Source: Novosphingobium sp. | GTDB taxonomy: Bacteria > Pseudomonadota > Alphaproteobacteria > Sphingomonadales > Sphingomonadaceae | NCBI GenBank assembly: GCA_020446505.1 | Contig: JAGREN010000006.1 | Coordinates: 20,137 to 67,091 of the forward strand | Direction: 5' to 3' | DNA: 46,955 bases | Shown here: in pieces, positions 17,836 through 25,685 of the stretch | Numbering within the stretch: the stretch's first letter is position 1 | Layout: the number at the start of each line of letters is the position of its first letter | Translations under genes and position numbers: made by a program | The notes under the pieces: model-generated | What the model was told of the DNA's origin: nothing | Databases searched by the model: none | What the model saw: only the letters and a program-made list of their open reading frames with translations

Positions 17836-18711
17836 TCAGGCCGCGACCGCAGCCTCCGTATCCGCGACGCTGGTCCGGCGCATGTCGCGGCGATATCTAT
17901 CTTCCGGAAACGGCGTGGCGCGGTGCATGGTGCAGCGATTGTCCCAGATCACCATATCGCCGGCGGACCATTTGTGGGAATAGACAAACCTCGCCTGCGT
18001 CGCGTGGTCGGTCAGTTCCGCCAGCAGCGCCCGGCCTTCGCGCTCGTCCATGCCGACGACGTCGCGGGCGTGAGACGACAGGTATAGGCTCTTGCGACCG
18101 CTCGCAGGATGCCCCCGGACCAGCGGCTGGATCGTGTCCGGAAGATTGACGCGCTCTTCCGGCGAAAGCGGCGGTGCGCCGACCAGTTCGCGCGACCGGG
18201 CGAGCGAATGTATCACTTGCAAGCCGCAGAGCCGATCCCTCGTCGCCTCGTCCAGTTCATCATAGGCAGCGCGCATGTCGGCGAATTCGGTGTCGCCACC
18301 CTTCGGCGGAACCACGCGGGCGTGCAGGAACGTGAATAGGCCCGGCGGACTGCGGAAGCTGTTGTCCGAGTGCCAGAGACGGCCTGGAAGCTGGAGTTTG
18401 CGCTTGGTGTCGTCGCTCGCGATTCGCTGCCCCGCCCCATCGATGTTTGAAAGCTCGGTCAACTCGTCGCGCGTCATGCGGCGCGGCGCATCCTTGCGGT
18501 GCAACGTTATCGACGTCTGGAGAGTCCCGAAGTTCTGACAGAACGCGATCTGCGCGTCGTCATCGAGCCGCTCCTGATCGGGAATCACCACGACCCCATA
18601 ACCATCGAGCGCGCCGCGAAGTGCTTCAAGGGTTACTGCGTCGAGCGGAGCAGCGACGTCGATGCCGCTGATTTCAGCGCCGAACATTGGGTGAACCGGT
18701 GTGATCCGCAT
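17836..18711 (-). CDS. TauD/TfdA family 2-oxoglutarate-dependent dioxygenase
   Basis: A 291-residue Fe(II)/2-oxoglutarate oxygenase. The iron triad is visible as His114 and Asp116 in LWHSDNSF and His263 in NRCTMHRATPF. The 2-oxoglutarate-binding Arg lies in the C-terminal YRRDMRRTS cluster (274-279). It would hydroxylate a substrate with O2 and release succinate and CO2; members act on taurine, 2,4-D, sulfate esters and many carboxylates. Start ATG at 18709-18711 follows AAGGATAA; the upstream frame crosses the operator. Divergent from the bicupin gene, with a perfect candidate operator between them. Confidence 0.9.
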   Translation of the reverse strand: MRITPVHPMFGAEISGIDVAAPLDAVTLEALRGALDGYGVVVIPDQERLDDDAQIAFCQNFGTLQTSITLHRKDAPRRMTRDELTELSNIDGAGQRIASDDTKRKLQLPGRLWHSDNSFRSPPGLFTFLHARVVPPKGGDTEFADMRAAYDELDEATRDRLCGLQVIHSLARSRELVGAPPLSPEERVNLPDTIQPLVRGHPASGRKSLYLSSHARDVVGMDEREGRALLAELTDHATQARFVYSHKWSAGDMVIWDNRCTMHRATPFPEDRYRRDMRRTSVADTEAAVAA

Positions 18712-18810
18712 CGAATTTATCCTTATCCATCGTGCTGCCGAGGGTTCGCTTGCAACGATTAGAGTGCTCGTTCGGTCACAACAAACGCGCGGAACACCGA
18801 TCAGGAAACC

Positions 18811-18822
18811 AGCACAAGTGTG
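18811..18822. promoter_or_regulatory. Candidate regulon operator (TauD / bicupin divergent promoter)
   Basis: AGCACAAGTGTG contains CACA-AG-TGTG, a perfect inverted repeat. It is 101 bases before the TauD-type start and 80 bases before the bicupin start, so it can serve both. Confidence 0.6.
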
Positions 18823-18902
18823 ATGGTAACGCGCGCGCAACAGGCATACACTGACGCTCTCGAACCGACACCAACCGGGTCAAGCATCATGGGGCAGCAG
18901 GA

Positions 18903-19802
18903 ATGACCAGTATCACCCAATCCGGGACGGCGGCAGCACGAGCGACATGCTTCGTCCCGCAAAGGGCATTCGATCGGCCCGTCCCGCCTATCCTGCCCGT
19001 CGTGTTCCGCGAACAGCGAGGCCGGGCGTTCGATCCGTCAGCACAAACTGGCTTCGTCGTTCTCGACCAGTCGGCGCATCTCGGATGCCCCTGGCCGGCG
19101 ACGACGCCGACGATGCTGGCGCGATATATCGTGCTGAGAGCAGGCGAAACGCACGTCCACTCACTCGATGCCAGCGGCCTCGTCTATCACGTAATTCGGG
19201 GCGAAGGCTCGGCGTCGTGCGGAAGCGACGCCTTCGATTGGGCGGCGCATGATGCATTCTGCATGCCCGGAGGCGAGGCGGTTTCCCTGACCTCGCCCGA
19301 TGGCGCCATCCTTATGATCTTCAGCGACGAGCCGATTTTCAGCTATCTCGGGGCATCGGCGAGCACGCAAGCCGCCAGACGCGTCGCGCCGGCGCATTTC
19401 AGTTTCACCCGGATCAACGAACGCTTCCGGGAGGTTCACGCGCACGAAGGCGAACAGCTGAACGCAGGCAAGGCGGTACTGCTCGTCACCGACACCATGG
19501 TCGACCGCAAGCTGGCTACACCTGGATTGCTCGCATCTTACAACTCCCTCGAACCAGGCGGAGACCAGCGCGCCCACAAGCACAGTTCGGCCGCGCTGAC
19601 GCTTTCGATTGCAGGAGACCGGGTACACTCCACCGTTGATGGTCAGATCGTGCAGTGGCAGCCCGATACTCTCATCGTCACACCGCCCTATGCAGTGCAC
19701 GCGCACCACAATCGCGGCGACCAGATGATGCTCAGCTTCGTGGTGCAGGATACGGCCCTTTTCACTGAGATGCGCGCGCTCAGTTTTGAATGGACCGAGT
19801 GA
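18903..19802 (+). CDS. Bicupin protein, gentisate-dioxygenase-like
   Basis: A 299-residue protein with two cupin domains. The N-terminal cupin has His84, His86 and His96 (ETHVHSLDASGLVYHVIRG). The C-terminal cupin has His225 and His227 in AHKHSSAALTLSIAG and a cluster HAHHN near 266-270. This order resembles gentisate and 1-hydroxy-2-naphthoate dioxygenases, but it is shorter than they usually are. It could be a metal-dependent ring-cleaving dioxygenase, or a non-enzymatic or isomerase cupin. ATG preceded by GCAGGA. Followed by a crotonase gene with its own operator. Confidence 0.75.
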   Translation: MTSITQSGTAAARATCFVPQRAFDRPVPPILPVVFREQRGRAFDPSAQTGFVVLDQSAHLGCPWPATTPTMLARYIVLRAGETHVHSLDASGLVYHVIRGEGSASCGSDAFDWAAHDAFCMPGGEAVSLTSPDGAILMIFSDEPIFSYLGASASTQAARRVAPAHFSFTRINERFREVHAHEGEQLNAGKAVLLVTDTMVDRKLATPGLLASYNSLEPGGDQRAHKHSSAALTLSIAGDRVHSTVDGQIVQWQPDTLIVTPPYAVHAHHNRGDQMMLSFVVQDTALFTEMRALSFEWTE

Positions 19803-19849
19803 ACCGCAATCGGTCGCACGCGCGGCTGCTAAACGCTCGCACCTAGATC

Positions 19850-19861
19850 ATCATAAATGTG
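19850..19861. promoter_or_regulatory. Candidate regulon operator upstream of the 19945 crotonase
   Basis: ATCATAAATGTG (core CATA-AA-TGTG) matches the consensus fully. It is 83 bases before the crotonase start, in the gap after the bicupin gene. Confidence 0.5.
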
Positions 19862-19944
19862 TGAGCAGGGACATGGGCAACGATCGCCAATTGCCATTGG
19901 GAAGTCTCGCGGCCAAGCTTTCGGCAGCAATCCAGGAGAATGCA

Positions 19945-20778
19945 ATGAGTTTGATCGAATACCGAATCGACGAAGCCGTCGCTGTTGTCACCCTTAACCG
20001 TCCGGAAACCAACAACGCCCAGAACCCGCCACTTCTGGAGGAGCTCGACGCCGCCTTCGAACGTGCGGCGAGCGACAGGTCCGTCAGGGTCATCGTTCTC
20101 AACGCTAACGGCAAGCACTTCTCCGCCGGACACGACATTTCTCCCGAGGTGCGCACATATGAACCGTGGAAGTCGATGTTCGACGATGTCGACGAGGTCG
20201 GCCTGATGGGCATGTATCAATGGGAGACGAAACATTACCTGGGCTATTCGCGCAAGTGGCGCGACATACAGAAGCCGACCATCGCCGCGGTCCAGGGAGC
20301 CTGCATCGCCGGCGGTCTGATGCTTGCCTGGCCAATGGATCTGATTATCGCGGCGGACAACGCGCGCTTTTCCGACCCAGTCGCGGTGATGGCGATCGGC
20401 GGCGTCGAATACCATGGCCACACCTGGGAACTGGGCGCACGCAAGGCGAAGGAAATGTTGTTCACCGCCGAGTTCGTGAGCGCGCAGGAAGCCCATCGCC
20501 TCGGGATGGTCAATCGCGTGGTGCCGCTCGATGAACTTCAGGAGCAAACGCTCGCGCTCGCCAAAAAAATCTCGAAGATGCACCCGCACGGCCTGATGAT
20601 GGCGAAGCGCGCGGTCAATCAAACACAGGACATCCAGGGCATGTACACCGCGCTCCAGAGCGTGTTCGACATGCATTCGCTCGGTCATGCAAACGCCTGG
20701 GTTTCAAGACCTGGCAATGTGACGCTGGCGAACCTGGAAGAGATGACTGCGGCCAACAAGTCGCAACCCAAGACCTGA
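19945..20778 (+). CDS. Crotonase-fold protein lacking both hydratase glutamates
   Basis: A 277-residue enoyl-CoA hydratase/isomerase family protein. Oxyanion-hole segments are present (GKHFSAGHDIS near 57-65 and GACIAGGLM near 118-126). The catalytic Glu positions hold Met126 (GGLMLAWP) and Val146 (FSDPVAVM). A conserved GGVEYHGHTWELGARKAKEM segment marks a distinct sub-group of these proteins. It probably does not hydrate a double bond; isomerase, lyase or hydrolase chemistry is possible. Start ATG at 19945 follows CCAGGAGAA; the longer upstream frame would cross the operator. A hairpin follows, so it may be a one-gene transcript. Confidence 0.85.
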   Translation: MSLIEYRIDEAVAVVTLNRPETNNAQNPPLLEELDAAFERAASDRSVRVIVLNANGKHFSAGHDISPEVRTYEPWKSMFDDVDEVGLMGMYQWETKHYLGYSRKWRDIQKPTIAAVQGACIAGGLMLAWPMDLIIAADNARFSDPVAVMAIGGVEYHGHTWELGARKAKEMLFTAEFVSAQEAHRLGMVNRVVPLDELQEQTLALAKKISKMHPHGLMMAKRAVNQTQDIQGMYTALQSVFDMHSLGHANAWVSRPGNVTLANLEEMTAANKSQPKT

Positions 20779-20795
20779 CCGGGAGCGAGTGATGC

Positions 20796-20819
20796 GGGCG
20801 GTGGCACTGCGCACCGCCC
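20796..20819 (+). terminator. Hairpin after the 19945 crotonase
   Basis: GGGCGGTG (20796-20803) and CACCGCCC (20812-20819) form a perfect 8-bp stem with an 8-base loop, followed by CCCTT. A GC-rich terminator between the crotonase and the SDR operon is plausible. Confidence 0.5.
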
Positions 20820-20900
20820 CCCTTGCAGCAGGCTGATCGGGCCAGGACCAGGCGCACGCCGCATCGAGACTGCTGTCGCCAGCGTGCGCAGGTTCAATCC

Positions 20901-20912
20901 ATCATACATGTG
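20901..20912. promoter_or_regulatory. Candidate regulon operator upstream of the SDR operon
   Basis: ATCATACATGTG (core CATA-CA-TGTG) matches the consensus fully and lies 35 bases before the first SDR start, close enough to overlap its promoter. Confidence 0.5.
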
Positions 20913-20947
20913 CTACACATTGTTCGCCACCTTGCTAGGGTCGCTGC

Positions 20948-21664
20948 ATGAGACTTGATGGCAGAACGGCGATGGTGATCGGCGGCACCGGCGGGATTGG
21001 CAGCACCATCTGCGAGGTGATGCGTGAAGTCGGCGCGCGGGTGCTCGCCACCGCCTACGATAAGACCGAGCAGACCATCAGCCGTCAGCGCCTGGACGGA
21101 GTCGATATTCATCTTCTCGATATCGGTGATGATGCCGATGTACGGCGACTTGCGGCGCAGGTCGGCCCGGTCGATATCCTGGTCAATTGCGCCGGCATAA
21201 CCTGCAGGGGCGCTGCCTCGTTCGGGGAAGAGGAGTTCGTGCGTGTCGTTGACATCAACCTGCACGGCTCGATGAGAACCGCGCGCGCGTTCCGGCCCGG
21301 TCTGGCCGAACGCAAGGGCTGCATCGTCAACATTGCCTCGATGATGAGCTTCCACGGCAGCGGCACCGCGCCGGGCTATTCCGCATCCAAGGGCGCGGTC
21401 GTGCAACTTACCAAGAGTCTGGCAATCGCCTGGGCCGCGGACGGCATTCGGGTCAACGCGGTTGCGCCCGGATTCATCGTGACGCCAATGACTGATGCGC
21501 ACATCGACCCAGTATTCCGCGCCAATCGCGAGGCGCGCACGCCGATGGCGCGCTGGGGCCGTCCGCAGGACATCGCGGACGCTGTCCTGTTTCTCGCTTC
21601 CGACCGCGCAAGTTTCATAACTGGCGTGATCCTGCCGGTGGACGGCGGCTATCTTGCCGGATGA
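20948..21664 (+). CDS. Classical SDR family oxidoreductase
   Basis: A 238-residue NAD(P)-dependent dehydrogenase. Visible are GGTGGIG (nucleotide binding, residues 13-19), NCAG, the catalytic Ser in IASMMSFHGSG and the YSASK catalytic Tyr-Lys motif, then PGFIVTPMT. It would oxidise a hydroxyl or reduce a keto group, for example a 3-hydroxyacyl-CoA or an alicyclic alcohol. First of three SDR genes on one strand, with gaps of 101 and 53 bases, preceded by an operator. Which of the three acts at which step cannot be told from the sequence. Confidence 0.9.
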   Translation: MRLDGRTAMVIGGTGGIGSTICEVMREVGARVLATAYDKTEQTISRQRLDGVDIHLLDIGDDADVRRLAAQVGPVDILVNCAGITCRGAASFGEEEFVRVVDINLHGSMRTARAFRPGLAERKGCIVNIASMMSFHGSGTAPGYSASKGAVVQLTKSLAIAWAADGIRVNAVAPGFIVTPMTDAHIDPVFRANREARTPMARWGRPQDIADAVLFLASDRASFITGVILPVDGGYLAG

Positions 21665-21720
21665 TGTGTGAAACCAAGCAATTCCCGCAAGGAGAATAGT
21701 TCGGTCAGCGACAAGTTCAT

Positions 21721-21747
21721 GCATCCACGCCCCTCGACGGGGGATGC
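21721..21747 (+). repeat. Imperfect hairpin between the first and second SDR genes
   Basis: GCATCC (21721-21726) pairs with GGATGC (21742-21747) around an inner CCC/GGG pair, with a bulge. It sits just before the strong ribosome-binding site CGGAGG of the second SDR. It may be a processing or attenuation element. Confidence 0.25.
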
Positions 21748-21765
21748 ACACGGAGGAAAGTCTGA

Positions 21766-22551
21766 ATGGATCTAGGTATAAGCGGCAAGGTCGCGTTCGT
21801 TTCTGGCGGCAGCAAGGGAATGGTCCGCGAAGCAGCCCTGATGCTGGCGGCGGAGGGCGCGAAAATATGCATCGTCGCCCGCACGCAAGGGCCCATCGAC
21901 GAGACCGTCGCGCTGATCGAGGCGCGCGGCGGACATGCCATGGGGTATTCCGCTGACCTGACAACGCGCGAGGGCGTACGGGATGCAGTCGCCGCTTGCC
22001 GCACGCGCTTCGGCGATCCGGATATCGCCATCAGCAGCGTCATGGAAAACATCGCCGGCGATTTCGACGATGTGGAGGACAAGGACTTCGAACGGTTCTT
22101 CGTCGTCTATGCCATGACCGTGATCTATCTCGCCCGTGAAGTGATCCCGGCGATGAAGACGAAAGGCTGGGGCCGGTTTGTCGCGGTGGGATCAGGCACG
22201 GCGAAGGAGCCGGTTGGCAACATCCACCATGTCCTGGCGAACACGACGCGGCCCGCGGCAGTCGGCTTTATCAAGACTCTCTCGGATGAAGTCGCGCGGT
22301 ACGGGATCACCTGCAACACTGTCGCGCCCGGCTGGATCGGCACCGACAACATGTACAATTACCTCGAAAAGAAAATGGGCGTTTCGCACAATGAAGTGCC
22401 GGATTTCCTGTTCAAGGACATCCCCGCGCGCCGCGTCGGGAGGCCGGAGGAAATCGCCTCGACGATCGCCTATCTGTGTTCGCATCTTGCCGGATACATC
22501 ACCGGCAACTGGATTGTGGTTGATGGCGGCAATCACAAGTCCGCGTTCTGA
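21766..22551 (+). CDS. SDR-family protein with a non-canonical active site
   Basis: A 261-residue protein with the SDR fold. The nucleotide-binding motif is SGGSKGM rather than TGxxxGIG, and ISSVMEN stands at the NNAG position. The catalytic region lacks YxxxK: after GSGTAKEPVG the sequence reads LANTTRPAAVGF, with Arg where Lys should be and no Tyr. The C-terminal GRPEEIASTIAYLCS and NWIVVDGGN segments are typical. It belongs to a divergent FabG-like group and may use different catalytic residues or be a binding subunit. Strong ribosome-binding site CGGAGG. Middle gene of the SDR trio. Confidence 0.82.
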   Translation: MDLGISGKVAFVSGGSKGMVREAALMLAAEGAKICIVARTQGPIDETVALIEARGGHAMGYSADLTTREGVRDAVAACRTRFGDPDIAISSVMENIAGDFDDVEDKDFERFFVVYAMTVIYLAREVIPAMKTKGWGRFVAVGSGTAKEPVGNIHHVLANTTRPAAVGFIKTLSDEVARYGITCNTVAPGWIGTDNMYNYLEKKMGVSHNEVPDFLFKDIPARRVGRPEEIASTIAYLCSHLAGYITGNWIVVDGGNHKSAF

Positions 22552-22604
22552 TCCGTCTGCGTCATTGGTCGCCGCGCGATAACAACTGTTGAGGAGAGGA
22601 AGCC

Positions 22605-23414
22605 ATGGATCTTGATCTGGCTGGAAAACGCGCGCTGGTGACGGGCAGCTCGTCCGGAATAGGCGCAGCAATCGCGCGCATGCTGGCATCCGAAGGCGCT
22701 TCGGTTGTCGTCCATGGCCGCAATCGTGAGCGCACGGAAAAGGTCGCCGCGTCGATCGTTGCTATAGGCGGCAAGGCTGTCACGGTCTGCGGCGATCTCG
22801 CTGACGAGGCGCAGATCGCCGCCCTGGCGAACGGCGCGCTCGATGCCTTTGGCGGTATCGACATCCTCGTCAACAATGCCGGCGGCAGTGCGGCAACCGA
22901 CGACAAGAGCTGGTTCGGCGGAACCGCGGCGACAATGCTGGAAAGCTACCAATCCAATGTTATTGCGGCGTTCTGCCTCATCAAGGCGCTTTCGCCAGCC
23001 ATGAAGGAACGCGGCTGGGGCCGGATCATCAACATCTCCACGGCGGCAGCCATAACCCCTACATCGGGACAGCCAGATTACGGCCCCGCCAAGGCGGCGA
23101 TGATCAACATGTCGCTCGGATTCTCAAAGTCCATGTCCCAGACCGGCGTCACCAGCAACTGCATCTCGCCGGGCATGGTGCGGACCGAAGGCGTGCGCGA
23201 TTTCCTCGCTAGTTTCGCGCAGAAGCGCGGCTGGGGCGACGATATCGCGCAGGCTGAAGCTTATGTCGCGAAGGGGAGCGGCCAGACGGTCAAGCGGATT
23301 GGCGAAGTCGACGATCTGGCTTATGTCGTTTGCATGCTTTCCAGCCCGAGGGCGGATTACATCAACGGCGCCAATTTCCACATCGACGGCGGGATCTCAC
23401 CTGCGATTCACTAG
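22605..23414 (+). CDS. Classical SDR family oxidoreductase
   Basis: A 269-residue SDR with TGSSSGIG (nucleotide binding, residues 13-20), NNAGG, catalytic Ser in NISTAAAITP and the YGPAK motif. It ends with DYINGANFHIDGGIS, as usual for the family. ATG preceded by GAGGAGAGG. Last gene of the SDR trio; it ends 2 bases before the stop of the convergent tandem-hotdog gene. It would act on a hydroxy or keto intermediate of the same pathway. Confidence 0.9.
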   Translation: MDLDLAGKRALVTGSSSGIGAAIARMLASEGASVVVHGRNRERTEKVAASIVAIGGKAVTVCGDLADEAQIAALANGALDAFGGIDILVNNAGGSAATDDKSWFGGTAATMLESYQSNVIAAFCLIKALSPAMKERGWGRIINISTAAAITPTSGQPDYGPAKAAMINMSLGFSKSMSQTGVTSNCISPGMVRTEGVRDFLASFAQKRGWGDDIAQAEAYVAKGSGQTVKRIGEVDDLAYVVCMLSSPRADYINGANFHIDGGISPAIH

Positions 23415-23416
23415 AG

Positions 23417-24256
23417 CTACAGGTCAACCGACCGGAGCACGGCAGTAGCTGTAGCTACAAGACGATCGTCGCGCCCCTCATCGACTAAGGAAAGCACGAC
23501 GGCACCGTCGCCCGCCTGAACCATCCTTCGCGTCAGTTCCGCCCGGAACGGTCCGTGCGTTCCCGCAGACAAGAACATCACATTCCAGTCCGCAATGCGC
23601 ATGCGATGCTGCCGCGCGTTCGCGTCGGCGATCGCATCCAGGGCGATGTGGATCGGCCCCAGATGCAACGAGCCGCTGGTGGAACTGCTCCCTGCGCTCA
23701 GTTCGGGCAAGCAGCAGACATCACCATCGAGAACGCCGCCGAAGACCGTGAGCAATGAGGGAAGTTCGCCCGCATCCGCCATGTCGTCTGGCAAGGGGAA
23801 CGGTTCGCCGCCGCTCTCGGGTGCTTCGGCCAGCTTGATCCCGACGCCGCGACTTATCGCGATCACCTTCTCGGGCTGATCCGCATCGGTTACAAAGGTC
23901 CGGCTAAACCCCAGTGTCCGTCCCAGCTTGAGCACTTCGGCGCGCAGCTGAACCTCGCGTACGTCGCGCCCGGCATCGAGGATCGACAGCCCGGCCTCTA
24001 TCGGCGCGGGCACGGCATTGAAATCGCTAAAGCCCGTCTCCGCCGTAGCGATCGCGAGCACTGCCGCGCGAATGCCGCCATGCCAGTCGCGCATGTCCGA
24101 GCGGATCTTCATGCTCCCGACGGGGACGCCGTGCATATTCTGGGCCACCCGGCCGAGATAGCGATAGGTCAGCAGCCCGTCCTGGCCCATGGCGGAACGC
24201 AGCGAAGCCCAGAACGAACCGGTTTCGACTTTCCGAAGATCGATTGCGTTTGCCAT
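23417..24256 (-). CDS. Tandem-hotdog thioesterase-like protein
   Basis: A 279-residue protein that appears to hold two hotdog domains. The first has NMHGVPVGSMKIRSDM and DWHGGIRAAVLAIATAETG in the first half. The second has LHLGPIHIALDAIADANARQ in the second half, followed by a beta-rich end (GDGAVVLSLVDEG). Such fusions are acyl-CoA thioesterases or, less often, hydratases. It follows the amidohydrolase gene by 47 bases on the same strand, so the two likely form an operon under the operator at 25658. I cannot name the substrate. Confidence 0.7.
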   Translation of the reverse strand: MANAIDLRKVETGSFWASLRSAMGQDGLLTYRYLGRVAQNMHGVPVGSMKIRSDMRDWHGGIRAAVLAIATAETGFSDFNAVPAPIEAGLSILDAGRDVREVQLRAEVLKLGRTLGFSRTFVTDADQPEKVIAISRGVGIKLAEAPESGGEPFPLPDDMADAGELPSLLTVFGGVLDGDVCCLPELSAGSSSTSGSLHLGPIHIALDAIADANARQHRMRIADWNVMFLSAGTHGPFRAELTRRMVQAGDGAVVLSLVDEGRDDRLVATATAVLRSVDL

Positions 24257-24303
24257 GCCCTCCAGCCTTTCAAATGCCGTTGTGCACCTTGGTAGCCGGT
24301 GGC

Positions 24304-25527
24304 CTAGCGCTTGCCTTCAAGCAGGTCTTTGAGGTTCGAACTCATGAACATCTGCTGCTCCGCCGGAGTGAAGTCCTTGACTTCATTTATGTAATCGAGC
24401 GGCAATGCGAGACCCTCCGGATGCGGCCAATCACTGCCGAATAACATGCGTTCGGCAGGAACGTGCTCCTTCAGCTTGTTCAGATCTTCCTCGTAATAGG
24501 GGGCGACGTATACGCATTCCTTAAACGTATCGACCGGGTGACGCGTGAAGTCCTTCGGCATCTGGCCATAGGCGCGCTTGAGCATTTCCATGAGCCCGGG
24601 CACCCAGATCGAACCATTCTCGGCCGAGACCCAGCGGATGTTGGGGAACCGGTTCATCACGCCATGCGCGATCAGCGCGGAGATCATGTCTCCGATCGCA
24701 CGCCCGTTGCTGTCGATGCAGGCCTTGAGCGGGTCCGAGCGGTCGAAGGCGAGGAACTCGCTGCCGCTGCCCGCCCAGCGACGATAGATATCGTCATAAC
24801 CGCTGTCTGACACGTGAAGCACGACGAAGATGTTGGCCTCGTTGACCCTGGCCCAGAACTTGTCAAACTCGGGCAGGCCGGGCGAACGGGTGCCGAACCG
24901 GCCAGGCACGGGCGCCGGGCGGATCAGGATATGGCGCGCGCCATGTTCGAGCGCCCAGTCCAGTTCCGCGCAGGCTAGTTCAGCATCGGCAAGCGAGATG
25001 TAAGCGCAAGGGAACAAACGATCCTGATAATGGTAAGTCCACTCATCGACGACCCAGGCGTTGAGCGAATGGACGCAGGCCGCCATCAACTCGATATTGT
25101 TGCCCATATGCCCTTCGATCACCGAGGCCAGCGTGGGGAAAATGAGCTGAGCGTGCACGCCCTGCTCATCCAGAAGCTTCAGGCGGGTTTCCGGATTGGA
25201 GAACTCGGACTGGTAGGCTAGAACGTCACCAGTCAGTTCGCGGAGCGATTTTCCGTCCCAGTTCTCCGCCCGGTACCACAGCTCATGCGCGCCCGGCGCG
25301 GCGACCACATCGAAAGTGGGGTTCGGAATGTAATCGCTCAGATGGCCGTTGACCGCCAACTTGGTGCGGCCATCCACCTGCACATACAGGAAATCCTTGT
25401 GGAACTTCTTGGGCAGGTGCCGGCGGAACGCATCGGCAGTTTCGTAATAATGGCCATCGGCGTCATAGACCGGATAGCCAAGATCGCGAGTTTCCCTGAT
25501 CCTCTTCATTTCAGTCTGGACGGCCAT
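24304..25527 (-). CDS. Amidohydrolase-2 family metal-dependent hydrolase (second copy)
   Basis: A 407-residue amidohydrolase-family protein, clearly different from the one at 11859. Landmarks are YDADGHYYE at residues 21-29 (metal-binding Asp and His), FVVLHVSDSG, RWVSAENGSIWVPGLMEM and FGSDWPHPEG near the C-terminus. It would hydrolyse or decarboxylate an intermediate in the cytoplasm. ATG at 25525-25527 follows AGGAG. First gene of a two-gene operon with the tandem-hotdog protein, with an operator 130 bases upstream of its start. Confidence 0.84.
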   Translation of the reverse strand: MAVQTEMKRIRETRDLGYPVYDADGHYYETADAFRRHLPKKFHKDFLYVQVDGRTKLAVNGHLSDYIPNPTFDVVAAPGAHELWYRAENWDGKSLRELTGDVLAYQSEFSNPETRLKLLDEQGVHAQLIFPTLASVIEGHMGNNIELMAACVHSLNAWVVDEWTYHYQDRLFPCAYISLADAELACAELDWALEHGARHILIRPAPVPGRFGTRSPGLPEFDKFWARVNEANIFVVLHVSDSGYDDIYRRWAGSGSEFLAFDRSDPLKACIDSNGRAIGDMISALIAHGVMNRFPNIRWVSAENGSIWVPGLMEMLKRAYGQMPKDFTRHPVDTFKECVYVAPYYEEDLNKLKEHVPAERMLFGSDWPHPEGLALPLDYINEVKDFTPAEQQMFMSSNLKDLLEGKR

Positions 25528-25657
25528 GACGCACTCCTAACGCAACACAGGTCAAGAACGCAGGCTCAACGAACGACACATGTCGGAAGGCAAGTCTGCG
25601 ATTCTGTTGTCATCGATAGACCCCTGCCCGACAATTGCCGAACCTCGCTCAAAAACC

Positions 25658-25669
25658 ATCACAGGTGTG
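25658..25669. promoter_or_regulatory. Candidate regulon operator upstream of the second amidohydrolase
   Basis: ATCACAGGTGTG contains CACA-GG-TGTG, a perfect inverted repeat, 130 bases before the amidohydrolase start and just past the IclR-type gene end. A second imperfect GACA-CA-TGTC repeat lies closer, at 25575-25584. Confidence 0.55.
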
Positions 25670-25685
25670 CACGAATTTCGGGCTT

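Noticed and set aside
25575-25584. GACA-CA-TGTC as another operator copy
   Set aside because: It is an inverted repeat with the same spacing but differs at both outer bases, so it was not counted.
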